Assembly: GCF_009933135.1 (NCBI RefSeq)
Contig: NZ_MAEH01000006.1
Span: 50,904 to 114,903 of the forward strand
From: Candidatus Enterococcus leclercqii
Lineage (GTDB): Bacteria; Bacillota; Bacilli; Lactobacillales; Enterococcaceae
Length of the DNA: 64,000 nucleotides
Direction: 5' to 3'
Below the pieces are notes generated by a model. The model was given only the letters and a program-made list of their open reading frames with translations. It ran no database searches and was not told where the DNA came from. The position numbers and the translations under genes are program-made. Numbering within the stretch: position 1 is the stretch's first letter; each line of letters starts with the position of its first letter. Of this stretch, positions 18,024 to 26,497 are shown in pieces.

Positions 18024-18742
18024 GAGCGGTCCTCCAAAGCGGTGATTTCGATTGCGGTCAAGGGTCGATAGTCCCCCAGTTCCAGTGCGGGATCCAACGC
18101 CAATTTTCCGATACGCAGGCGTTTTAGATAAGTTACTTCTTTACCGACGGCTGCTACCATGCGCTTCACCTGATGGAATTTGCCCTCATGAAGAATCAGT
18201 CGGATGTCACTAGTTGCTGCCTCTTGATCTACCGATAAAATGGTTAACTCTGCCGGTAGTGTTTTTTCTCCACCGTCAATCGTCAGTCCGGCGGCAAATT
18301 TTGTTACATCTTCTGCTGTCATAATGCCGTCAACTTTTGCATAGTATTCTTTGTCTACATGTTTTTTGGGTGACAACAGGCGGTGGGCCAGCGCGCCGTC
18401 ATTGGCTAATAGCATAAAGCCTTCCGTATCTTTGTCCAAGCGCCCCACCGGAAAAAGATCTTCTCGGTAGTCTTCATCTGCCAAAAGATCCACTACCGTC
18501 TCTTCATAATCATCCACCGTCGCCGAAATCACGCCAACCGGTTTATTCATCATATAGTAGAAATATTTCTGGTAGATCACCGGTTCGCCGTCAAAGCGAA
18601 TGTCGTCTTTGTTTTCCTCCACTTGAGTTTTGTCGGATTTGACCAGGGTTCCATTGACTGTCACCAAACCCTTTTTGATAAAAGTTTTGACCTCTTTGCG
18701 GCTGCCCAAAGCCATATCTGCTAAAAATTTATCCAATCGCAT
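18020..18742 (-). CDS. rsuA: RsuA-family pseudouridine synthase
   Basis: This 240-residue enzyme starts with an S4 RNA-binding domain (MRLDKFLADMALGSRKEVKTF, residues 1-60). The catalytic domain follows with MMNKPVGVISATVD and GRLDKDTEGFMLLANDG, where Asp103 is the catalytic residue, then EGKFHQVKRMVAAVG. RsuA acts on uridine 516 of 16S rRNA; related RluB/RluE enzymes act on 23S, so the exact site is inferred. It forms a two-gene operon with the CmoM-like methyltransferase (4-bp overlap). Confidence 0.85.
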   Translation of the reverse strand: MRLDKFLADMALGSRKEVKTFIKKGLVTVNGTLVKSDKTQVEENKDDIRFDGEPVIYQKYFYYMMNKPVGVISATVDDYEETVVDLLADEDYREDLFPVGRLDKDTEGFMLLANDGALAHRLLSPKKHVDKEYYAKVDGIMTAEDVTKFAAGLTIDGGEKTLPAELTILSVDQEAATSDIRLILHEGKFHQVKRMVAAVGKEVTYLKRLRIGKLALDPALELGDYRPLTAIEITALEDRS

Positions 18743-18947
18743 GTCGTCGGATCACTCCTATCGCTTTTCTTTTGAACCATAACCACAGCACACTGTTACG
18801 CATTTTCTCATAGTCTCATCGGTTACAGCTATTTTCTGCATTATAACACGACAGCAATCGGCTTTTCCCGGATACCAAATAGCCCGCTGCTGATTTTTTT
18901 GCATACCCCTGTGAAAAAGTTCCTCACGCAAGTCTCACAAAACTTCC

Positions 18948-19044
18948 TATACTAATCACATAGCAGCGATCAAGCGGAACGCTCTAAAAGGTTACCTTTG
19001 GATTCATCCCAGTCGCTGCATTCAATCAATTAGGAGGACAACCT
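18948..19044 (+). promoter_or_regulatory. Promoter and structured 5' leader of the P-type ATPase gene
   Basis: A -10 TATACT (18948-18953) predicts transcription from about 18960. Immediately afterwards a 7-bp stem (GCAGCGA 18963-18969 with TCGCTGC 19013-19019) closes a region holding two small triloop hairpins (18973-18983 and 18987-18999) and a weak third. AGGAGG follows at 19032. The -35 is not recognisable. The fold does not match yybP-ykoY, M-box or NiCo riboswitches as I know them, so it is reported only as a structured leader. Confidence 0.45.
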
Positions 19045-21609
19045 ATGGACTATCATAACAAAACCATCTCACAAACATTGAAACATTTTGATACCTCTGC
19101 CAAAGGACTTAATCAAAAGCAACGTAAAAAGCGGTTGGAAAAATTCGGCGCAAACAAATTGAAAGAAAAAGCACCACAGCCGCTTTGGAAAAAAATCGGC
19201 AAACACTTTATCGACTTGCTGATGATCGTCTTGATGGCAGCCGCCATACTAAAAGGAATCACCGGCGACTACGTGGAAATGGGCATCATCTTGGCGGTGG
19301 TAGTCATTAACGGGTTAATTGGCTACCTTCAAGAAAGAAAAGCCGAAAGTTCCTTGAACAGCTTGAAACAGATGATGGCACAAACCGCTGATATCCTCAT
19401 GGACGGGCATCGAAAGAAGATTGCCGCTGAAGAGTTGGTTCCTGGGGATCTGCTGCTCTTGCAAAGCGGCGATATTTTACCGGCAGATGTCAGATTAATG
19501 GAAAGCCACGATCTGGTCGTTGAAGAAGCCGTTCTCACTGGTGAATCACTGCCGGTAGCCAAAAGCACGTCCCTTGTGGACAGCTCTGCTGCTCTGGGAG
19601 ATCGCCTCAACCTGGCATTTTCCGGGACGCAGGTTCAATCCGGCTCGGCAATAGGTATCGTAACTGCTACCGGTGATCAGACAGAAATCGGCAAAATCAA
19701 CAAAGCTTTGCAGTCGGTTAAACCACAAACGACGCCACTAATTCGCAAAATGAACCAATTGAATCAGCAAATCTTTAAAGGCCTGATGCTCTTCATCCTC
19801 TTTCTCGTCTTCTTCACCACATTACGCTACGGCTTGGAAGCCAATCTATTGCTGTCAGCGGTCATCGCATTGATTGTCGCTGTCGTTCCTGAAGGCTTGC
19901 CCGCCGTTCTGACCATGATTTTATCGCTGGGTGTCAAAGAAATGTCAGACCAAAAAGCCATCGTAAAAAGCATGCCCGCCGTTGAAACATTGGGCTCCAT
20001 GACAGTGATTTGCTCAGATAAAACAGGTACGCTAACGAAAAATGAAATGACCGTAAAGCAAGTAATTCTACCGGAAAAGTCAAAAAATGATGCCGCAGCT
20101 TCATCAGAATTATTGCACTTGATCATGAACAACTGCCAAGATTTACGGACAAGCGATACCCAAAAGGTCAGCGATCTCAAAGGAAACCCCACTGAATTAG
20201 CCGTATTGCGTCATGTCCACCAGTACCAAGTGCCAAAACTAGCCAAGCTGCAGCAGTTGCCCTTTCATTCCCGCTACAAATACATGGCAACCACCCATTT
20301 GGTAAACAACCAACTGATGCTTTTTGTCAAAGGGGCGCCAGAAGTTCTTTTGGATCGAGCAAACCTCACAACAGAGGAAAAGAACTACTGGGAGCAGGCA
20401 ATCACCGCAGCAGCCAAACAAGGTCAGCGGGTATTGGCCTTTGCCGCAAAAGAAATCAATACTGAGGCAATCCGCCATGAAGACATTACTGATTTAAAAA
20501 TCAGCGGCTTGGCAGGAATCATCGATCCGCCGAAAGAGTCAGCGATTGCCGCTATCGCAAAATGCCATCAAGCTGGTATCACCGTAAAAATGATTACTGG
20601 TGACCACAAAGATACCGCCCGTGCCATCGGAGCACAGATTGGTCTAAAACATAGCGAAACGGTGGTGGAAGGCCGTGAAATCGAAAACTTCTCAGACGAA
20701 GAACTCCAACAGGCTGTCAAAAAAACCGACATCTTTGCCCGCACCACACCAGAACATAAATTGCGAATCGTGGCCGCTTTGCAACAACAAGGAGAAATCG
20801 TTGGGATGACCGGCGACGGCGTCAATGATGCCCCCGCACTGAAAAAGGCCGATATCGGTATTGCCATGGGTATCAAAGGTAGTGAGGTCACAAAAGAAGC
20901 AGCAGATATGGTCTTAGCGGATGATAATTTTGCCACAATCGCTGCCGCGGTGAAAGAAGGCCGTCGCATCTTTGACAATCTGAAAAAGACAATCAATTTC
21001 TTTCTGCCTACTTCACTAGCACAAGGGCTGTTGGTCATCTTCGCATTACTCACAGATCGACCCTTGCCACTGACACCCGTCCAGATTCTCTGGGTCAACA
21101 TGGTCACTACAGTCACATTATCTTATGCACTGGGCTTTGAAAAGGCTAATCCAGAGATTATGGAACGCTCACCGAGAAACCCAAATGAGAAGATTCTCTC
21201 GCCTCATAGTCTGTTTCGAATTCTCTTTGTTAGTTTGTTAATCACTATTCCGGCTTACCTGTTGAGTTCACAAGCGACCGATCCGCAAGTTGCACGAACA
21301 CTCTTACTACAAAGTATTGTTGTAAGCCAAGCTTTCTATATGATTAACTGTCGAGAACTTTCCGACATGCCATTGAATAAAAGCCTGCTGCAAAATAAAG
21401 CTATCTGGTTGTCCTTAGGTGCGTTAGTGCTCATTCAAGGTTCACTTTTTCTATTACCTTTCATGCAAAACATGATTGGTACTGCTTCTTTAAATGCGGC
21501 ACAACATATCGCTGTTTTCTTGGCTGCAACCCTTGTCTTTATATTGATAGAGTTGGAGAAAAAAGCAGTCAAAGCATTGGCTCGTCGCACACGAAGTCGA
21601 ACTGCTTAA
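19045..21609 (+). CDS. Calcium-type P-type ATPase (PMCA/LMCA1-like)
   Basis: This 854-residue cation pump has an N-terminal cation-ATPase domain (1-60) and TGES at 165-168 in the actuator domain. M4 carries PEGLP (282-286), typical of calcium ATPases. The phosphorylation motif DKTGTLT has Asp325 as phospho-acceptor, and MTGDGVNDAPALKKADIGIAMG forms the hinge. Ten membrane helices are expected, with the C-terminal cation ATPase domain at 660-845. It resembles LMCA1 of Listeria and YloB/PacL and probably exports Ca2+ in exchange for protons. Substrate is inferred from M4; Mn2+ is an alternative. The ATG follows AGGAGG and the structured leader. Confidence 0.85.
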   Translation: MDYHNKTISQTLKHFDTSAKGLNQKQRKKRLEKFGANKLKEKAPQPLWKKIGKHFIDLLMIVLMAAAILKGITGDYVEMGIILAVVVINGLIGYLQERKAESSLNSLKQMMAQTADILMDGHRKKIAAEELVPGDLLLLQSGDILPADVRLMESHDLVVEEAVLTGESLPVAKSTSLVDSSAALGDRLNLAFSGTQVQSGSAIGIVTATGDQTEIGKINKALQSVKPQTTPLIRKMNQLNQQIFKGLMLFILFLVFFTTLRYGLEANLLLSAVIALIVAVVPEGLPAVLTMILSLGVKEMSDQKAIVKSMPAVETLGSMTVICSDKTGTLTKNEMTVKQVILPEKSKNDAAASSELLHLIMNNCQDLRTSDTQKVSDLKGNPTELAVLRHVHQYQVPKLAKLQQLPFHSRYKYMATTHLVNNQLMLFVKGAPEVLLDRANLTTEEKNYWEQAITAAAKQGQRVLAFAAKEINTEAIRHEDITDLKISGLAGIIDPPKESAIAAIAKCHQAGITVKMITGDHKDTARAIGAQIGLKHSETVVEGREIENFSDEELQQAVKKTDIFARTTPEHKLRIVAALQQQGEIVGMTGDGVNDAPALKKADIGIAMGIKGSEVTKEAADMVLADDNFATIAAAVKEGRRIFDNLKKTINFFLPTSLAQGLLVIFALLTDRPLPLTPVQILWVNMVTTVTLSYALGFEKANPEIMERSPRNPNEKILSPHSLFRILFVSLLITIPAYLLSSQATDPQVARTLLLQSIVVSQAFYMINCRELSDMPLNKSLLQNKAIWLSLGALVLIQGSLFLLPFMQNMIGTASLNAAQHIAVFLAATLVFILIELEKKAVKALARRTRSRTA

Positions 21610-21692
21610 CGTCACAGGACTCAGCTATCAGCAAGAATGGCTATGTGACACCTGATAGCCTTATAGACCAAGTATCAAACCGGCAAGTTATG

Positions 21693-21741
21693 AAAAGAAA
21701 CAGCCACCACCAATTTTTGTTTGGTAGTGACTGTTTCTTTT
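21693..21741. terminator. Terminator of the P-type ATPase gene
   Basis: An 11-bp AAAAGAAACAG/CTGTTTCTTTT stem with additional CACCA/TGGTAG pairing and flanking A and T runs lies 85 bp after the stop. It could also serve the convergent Mga-like gene. Confidence 0.75.
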
Positions 21742-21904
21742 AATTATACACCGATACTAGCATTCCATCGCACCACGATGATTGGCCTGTCAGCCGGCTC
21801 TGGAGTCTTCGGACAAATTGTTTTAATTTCAGTCCAGATATAGCACTGGCAAGAAGCGCAATTGAGATTTCAGTGACGGTCTACTTTTGTCTTCTCTCAT
21901 TGGT

Positions 21905-23344
21905 TTATATATACTGCTTGCGGACCAATTTTTCAAATTGCTGCAGCTCATTAGCGGTTGGAATGGTCGATAAATACACAGTTTGCCCGCTGCACTCAAA
22001 ATTAATTGGTAAATTCGACAAAATAATGTTTTCACTGCCAAGTGTCATTTTTTCCAATTCTTCCAAGCTGATTTCATTCAGCTCTACTCGCCTTCCCGCC
22101 AAATCTTGCAGTTCTTGCAATAAAAATTGCTTCCAGGCGGGTTCTCCTTGATAGACTAAAAAGGCTTTAACTGGTTGGGGATTCAGCCGCGCTCGTGCTG
22201 TTTGGACCAACAGTACCAGGTTGCTGACTGCATGATCAGAAACACTTTCAATCCCCGCCATTCCTTCTGTCGCCAAGGTTTCTTGAATGCTCTCAAATAG
22301 CTGCGGGTAGCGTCTACGACAGACTGTCAACACCTCGGCGTATTCCATCAAAAACTTATCCGATAAGGTTTTGGACTCATAATACTTTACTTGAAACAAA
22401 ACAAGGTCCTCGAGTAGTTCTGAATCTTGTGTGATACTAAAGGGCATACCTAGCCTTGTCAGGAAGTCTTTCGCCGACTTGAACAGATGAGGGTAAGCTT
22501 TTCTCAACAGCTCTGATACTTCCGGTGACAACAGATAACTCCAACTTTCCAAAAAACAGAAAAAGGCAAAGAAACTTTCATCTGCTGACAGGTTGATCCC
22601 TTCTTTTCGATACAAGTCTTTTAAAGCGGCCAGATAATCAGCAAACAAAACATCTTCTTCGTAGGCTAACGTTTCGACACGGCAACCGGCTTTGATTCGG
22701 ATCGTATTGATGAAAAACCAGCAGATTCCAAAAATCTTCTCGGTGGTGACGGCTAAACCTTGCCGCTGCAAGCCTCTGAGAAAGTCGTGATAATTACTTT
22801 CATGAACCCCATAGTCCTCAAAAAAGAAGTGTTGATGGGTAAATGGAACTAGGAGCCGATGATAAAAGAGCCGAATTGCTGTTTCCTCACCGCCCCAAGA
22901 AATTTCGCTGCGATCCAATAAAATCTTCAGCTGAAAGTTCTGCAATGCAGCGTTCATCTTAGTTACCTGCTTCTTGAGAACATCGTAAGAAAGCCCCTGC
23001 TCTCTCAAAAAAGTCGGTACGGCAATCTTTTTTTTCAACAATAAGGCTTGTAATACCACCATTGACAAGGATTGCTGCATGTAAATGTCCCAGATTTCTT
23101 GAATACCTTCTGTCGCACTGGTCTTCAAAAAAACACCGTTGCTGCCATCTGAGTCCAATTCCCAATCCTTTGGCAGTTCCAGCCGGAGACTCTGGAGATC
23201 GTTGAAAACCGTTCGCTGAGAAACCGCCATTTTTTGCGCCAATTCTTTGGTAGTTACCAGCGGAGAATTGATTAACGTCTCCAAGATTGTGATTTTGCGC
23301 CGCACCTCTTTTTCTGCAATCATCTGCTTTGCCAATGTAAACAA
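21905..23344 (-). CDS. Mga-family transcriptional regulator
   Basis: This 479-residue protein starts with an HTH (about 15-75; RKITILETLINSPLVTTKELAQKMAVSQRTVFNDLQSLR) and a second Mga HTH near 100-165. A PRD-like helical region follows at about 170-390, with an EIIB-like C-terminus. The order is that of Mga/AtxA-type stand-alone regulators, which respond to PTS phosphorylation and control surface or virulence genes in Gram-positives. Target genes are not evident: the flanking genes are an ATPase on one side and a Nudix hydrolase on the other. Confidence 0.82.
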   Translation of the reverse strand: MFTLAKQMIAEKEVRRKITILETLINSPLVTTKELAQKMAVSQRTVFNDLQSLRLELPKDWELDSDGSNGVFLKTSATEGIQEIWDIYMQQSLSMVVLQALLLKKKIAVPTFLREQGLSYDVLKKQVTKMNAALQNFQLKILLDRSEISWGGEETAIRLFYHRLLVPFTHQHFFFEDYGVHESNYHDFLRGLQRQGLAVTTEKIFGICWFFINTIRIKAGCRVETLAYEEDVLFADYLAALKDLYRKEGINLSADESFFAFFCFLESWSYLLSPEVSELLRKAYPHLFKSAKDFLTRLGMPFSITQDSELLEDLVLFQVKYYESKTLSDKFLMEYAEVLTVCRRRYPQLFESIQETLATEGMAGIESVSDHAVSNLVLLVQTARARLNPQPVKAFLVYQGEPAWKQFLLQELQDLAGRRVELNEISLEELEKMTLGSENIILSNLPINFECSGQTVYLSTIPTANELQQFEKLVRKQYI

Positions 23345-23566
23345 GTTATCATCTCCTTGAATATCCCTTTTGGGTGAAGGCTGCCACAGAAATAAACCGC
23401 TTTTTCGTCTCTGGCATTCTCCCTAATCTTGTTTTATAATCATTTATGCTATTGTACCACGGGATATTTTCCCACCTGACAGTCTAAAAAGAAATCCTTC
23501 AAAAAACACCTCAGGAGATCAACTGCTACTGCCGGCAGTTGTGTTGTTCAGAAAGCAGGAAGACCC

Positions 23567-23998
23567 ATGACACGAACCTTTGCCGTCGAACTGACGACTA
23601 TTTGTATGATTGAAAACCAGCAAGGAGAGATTCTGGTGCAGGATCGTAGAAAACCCGACTGGCCTGGATGGACGTTTCCCGGTGGTCACGTAGAAGCTCT
23701 CGAGTCACTCTCTGCCGCCATCATTCGTGAGATCAAGGAAGAGTGCGGACTCACCATCACCCCTCAGCTACGAGGAACTGCCGAGTGGCTCAACGATAAA
23801 TCAGGGATGCGTGAGCTGGCCGGCCTCTTTTATGCCCGCACCAGCGAAGAACCACAAGCCGGTTCCGGTGAAGATGCTCTTTTTTGGATCCCCAAGGAGC
23901 AGTTGACTGGTGACAAGCTTGCCGGTACGCTGGGAGAGTTATTGCCGATTTTCTTTGGCAGCGACCAATTAGGGACCTATTTCAAAGACAATTCATAA
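23567..23998 (+). CDS. Nudix hydrolase (MutT-like)
   Basis: This 143-residue protein has a complete Nudix box at 40-62 (GGHVEALES then REIKEECGL), preceded by PDWPGWTFP, as in 8-oxo-dGTP diphosphatases. It hydrolyses a nucleoside diphosphate linked to another group; the exact substrate is not predictable. The ATG follows GCAGGAAGA. It is monocistronic and ends at a strong terminator. Confidence 0.85.
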   Translation: MTRTFAVELTTICMIENQQGEILVQDRRKPDWPGWTFPGGHVEALESLSAAIIREIKEECGLTITPQLRGTAEWLNDKSGMRELAGLFYARTSEEPQAGSGEDALFWIPKEQLTGDKLAGTLGELLPIFFGSDQLGTYFKDNS

Positions 23999-24048
23999 AA
24001 AGTAGACACTGTCAGGTAGTTTTTCTACCTACGCAGTGTCTACTTTTT
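23997..24048. terminator. Bidirectional terminator after the Nudix gene
   Basis: AAAAAGTAGACACTG pairs with CAGTGTCTACTTTTTT, with a nested AGGTAG/CTACCT hairpin. It sits between convergent stop codons. Confidence 0.9.
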
Positions 24049-24055
24049 TGCTTGA

Positions 24056-24754
24056 TCAATACCAATTGTCATTGTGAAATCCAATCAAATAATACAAGGA
24101 GATATAGCCAAACCACACCAACCCTAACAAACTGACCATCCACTTAGAGTACTGATACTGCCGTCGATTCATCCCAACCCCTAGAGCTAAAATAATAGCC
24201 GGCAGCAAAAAGTTTCTTAACAGGTTTCTTAGATCCGGCTCTTTGTGCCAATTTAAACCGATACTCACCAAAACGATACTCAGCTCTATCATTACAACTG
24301 TGATCATCTGCTTATTGTTTTTGACCGAAAATCGTTTCCCATCAGGCCACGATTTAAAAAGGAGGAGGATCCCAATAACCAGAAAATAGAGATTCAAAAA
24401 TGACAGCAGGTTAATGACAAGCTCGCCATCACCAAACAAATTGCTGAAATCCAGCGGCATAATTATTACAAAAGACAAACTAAGCCCTAGACAGTACAGA
24501 CTAAGTGAAAGGCTGTTTTTTCCTTCATTCACGCCCAGATACGCATCTTTTACAATAAGATAGCCAGACATCACTATAAAGCCAATCCATAACACCCAAT
24601 AACAAAGCATAGCCTGACTGGTAAACAGCGGCTTCCCCCGAAAACTCTCAATAGCTGCTGTTAGAACCAGGCAGATAATCATCGACCAAAAGCCTAACAT
24701 AACCCCTTTACGCCGCGCTTGCAGTTGCCGTTCATCAAATTTTTGCTTACTCAT
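24056..24754 (-). CDS. Uncharacterised multi-pass membrane protein, paralogue 1
   Basis: This 232-residue protein begins MSKQKFDERQLQARRKG and has six to seven hydrophobic segments. Its N-terminal KQKFDERQLQARRKG and C-terminal WFGYxSLYYLIGFxN motifs are shared with the adjacent upstream gene, so the pair arose by tandem duplication. The ATG at 24754 follows GGGGGAGTGG; an upstream start at 24802 lacks a site. It is third in a run after an XRE regulator and paralogue 2. No function is known to me; small membrane proteins beginning KFDERQ are often encoded next to YozG-like HTH proteins. Confidence 0.7.
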   Translation of the reverse strand: MSKQKFDERQLQARRKGVMLGFWSMIICLVLTAAIESFRGKPLFTSQAMLCYWVLWIGFIVMSGYLIVKDAYLGVNEGKNSLSLSLYCLGLSLSFVIIMPLDFSNLFGDGELVINLLSFLNLYFLVIGILLLFKSWPDGKRFSVKNNKQMITVVMIELSIVLVSIGLNWHKEPDLRNLLRNFLLPAIILALGVGMNRRQYQYSKWMVSLLGLVWFGYISLYYLIGFHNDNWY

Positions 24755-24849
24755 GTACCACTCCCCCTGTCGCGTTTGCCACAAACACTGTCTTTTGATC
24801 ATGTTTTTTTAAATCGTCTTTTTAGCTGTTGTTTTATTGCTTATCACTC

Positions 24850-25542
24850 TCAGTGCCAACGATAATTGTTAAATCCGATTAGATAATACAAAGTACAATA
24901 ACCAAACCAAGTAAACCCTAGAAGCAATAGAAAGAAGCGGCCTTTTCGATATTTTTTGTCCATAGCAAACGGTAAAAACAGCACCATTGTAGGCAAACCC
25001 AGTCCGACAGCAATACCGGCAATATTCAGTTGCTTATCCATATTACGGATAACCGCAGCAATAAAGACAACGATTAAAAGTCCACATATCGCCCATACAG
25101 GAGCGGGAATACTTTTTCGTGCTTCCGACCAATTTGATAACGCCTTAATAAGCAGACAAATTCCTATTCCTAGCCACATGATTGACACTACAGCACTTGG
25201 ATCGGCAGACACTTGCCCGTTTTCAATAAATGGATCAGCAGAAGAAAACAATCTCATAAAATAGAGGAGTCCTATGACAAAAATAACCAACGCACTCAGG
25301 CCCAAATTCTTTGATTCAGTAACACTCAAGTAAGCATCCTTAAAAATCCAATAGCCAATCGTGACAGTGATCCCTAAAACAGCCGTCGTCAGTCCCATGC
25401 TATATTGTGTTGCAAACAGTTCCTTTCCTCTGAAATCACCAATAAGCGGCAAGAGAAACAATAACGCCAGTATTGTCCAAAATCCAACAGCATAGCCTTT
25501 ACGCCGCGCCTGCAGTTGCCGTTCATCAAATTTTTGCTTCAT
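24850..25542 (-). CDS. Uncharacterised multi-pass membrane protein, paralogue 2
   Basis: This 230-residue protein begins MKQKFDERQLQARRKGYAVGFW and has six to seven predicted membrane helices, ending YCTLYYLIGFNNYRWH. It is homologous to its downstream neighbour along its length. The ATG at 25542 follows GGGAGGAG and comes four bases after the XRE stop codon, so translation is coupled. A role as membrane partner of the XRE regulator is inferred only from the tight linkage. Confidence 0.7.
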   Translation of the reverse strand: MKQKFDERQLQARRKGYAVGFWTILALLFLLPLIGDFRGKELFATQYSMGLTTAVLGITVTIGYWIFKDAYLSVTESKNLGLSALVIFVIGLLYFMRLFSSADPFIENGQVSADPSAVVSIMWLGIGICLLIKALSNWSEARKSIPAPVWAICGLLIVVFIAAVIRNMDKQLNIAGIAVGLGLPTMVLFLPFAMDKKYRKGRFFLLLLGFTWFGYCTLYYLIGFNNYRWH

Positions 25543-25546
25543 TTTC

Positions 25547-25741
25547 TTACTCCTCCCAAAACAGCTCATCTAAAGTCTTCCCTAAAGCTTTGCAGATCTT
25601 GACGCAGAGGTTAATTGTGGGATTGTAATCCCCTTTTTCAATTGCACCAATCGTCTGTCGGGTGACACCAATTCGATCAGCTAGTTCCGTTTGAGTTAAA
25701 TCTTTTTCCACCCGAGCGGCTTTTAATTTCAGATTTTTCAT
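25547..25741 (-). CDS. XRE-family transcriptional regulator (YozG-like)
   Basis: This 64-residue single-domain Cro/CI helix-turn-helix protein contains LTQTELADRIGVTRQTIGAIEKGDYNPTI, the canonical HTH, followed by LCVKICKALGKTLDELFW. The ATG at 25741 follows AGGTGG. Proteins of this size commonly repress their own operon, which here includes the two membrane proteins downstream. Confidence 0.88.
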   Translation of the reverse strand: MKNLKLKAARVEKDLTQTELADRIGVTRQTIGAIEKGDYNPTINLCVKICKALGKTLDELFWEE

Positions 25742-25916
25742 AGTCCCACCTCGCAAATCTAGTGTAGCATAGGCTAAATAAAATGCAATATATATTTAAC
25801 ATAGAGACTATTATTCTTTACTTTTCCCCTGCAGTCATGCGGATTCGTAAAAAACAAGTCTTGCCAATTCCATGCTAAAATACAATAAACGATAATTCTT
25901 GAAAGGAAGCTTCCCT

Positions 25917-26267
25917 ATGACAGTCATTGAAGATTACATTGCCGCCGCTCCACAAAAAACACAGCCTCAATTAAATCAACTGTATCGCTTACTCAAAGAA
26001 TTGCTGCCCACAGCAGAAGAGCGGATTCGCTATGGTATGCCCACTTTTTATGCCGGTGAGAATATCCTACATTTTACCGCTGCCAAAAAACATTTGGGCT
26101 TTTATCCAACGCCGGGACCCATTGCAGCCTTTCAAGAGGAGTTACAAGCTTTCAAAACTTCCAAAGGAGCTGTCCAGCTGCCTTATGACCAACCATTACC
26201 GGAAATACTCCTAAAAAACATGGTCCGCTATCGCCTGGCCGAATTAACGGAAAAAGGCAAGCCTTAG
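25917..26267 (+). CDS. YdhG/DUF1801-like protein
   Basis: This 116-residue protein has ERIRYGMPTFYAGENILHFTAAKKHLGFYPTPGPI, the signature of the DUF1801/YdhG family with a frataxin-like fold; the Bacillus member has been linked to iron delivery. The ATG at 25917 follows AAAGGAAG; a TTG at 25899 is less likely. It is monocistronic and ends before an 18-bp terminator hairpin. Iron binding is a family-level suggestion. Confidence 0.75.
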   Translation: MTVIEDYIAAAPQKTQPQLNQLYRLLKELLPTAEERIRYGMPTFYAGENILHFTAAKKHLGFYPTPGPIAAFQEELQAFKTSKGAVQLPYDQPLPEILLKNMVRYRLAELTEKGKP

Positions 26268-26380
26268 TTGGTAACTTTCAACTGCTCAAAAAGGATTATT
26301 GCTGAACACTAGCCAGCTAACAGCTCTAAGATACTGCCTACCAAAAGAAGTTCATCAGCCTTTGACCTGTTTGCCGATAA

Positions 26381-26425
26381 AAATAGAAGCAACTTCCGTT
26401 AAAGAACCGGAAGTTGCTTCTATTT
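26381..26425. terminator. Perfect 18-bp hairpin between convergent genes
   Basis: Arms 26381-26398 and 26408-26425 are perfectly complementary with a 9-nt loop and A/T ends. It can serve both the YdhG-like gene and the convergent ytgP gene. It lacks the tail of the dispersed repeat. Confidence 0.75.
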
Positions 26426-26497
26426 GCTTATAGCTCACACCTGATCATGTTCGCTTCGAAGGACGGTGACACGCTGATTGTCACCCTCTCTTTTTAT

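Noticed and set aside
18961..19022. A yybP-ykoY manganese riboswitch before the P-type ATPase
   Set aside because: The conserved yybP-ykoY core sequences are absent and the element is too short; only an unclassified structured leader is reported.
26381..26425. The 18-bp hairpin after the YdhG-like gene as a fourth copy of the dispersed repeat
   Set aside because: Although its stem contains an ACTTCC-like segment, the TTAAAAATTTCAAA tail and flanks are missing; it is an ordinary terminator.
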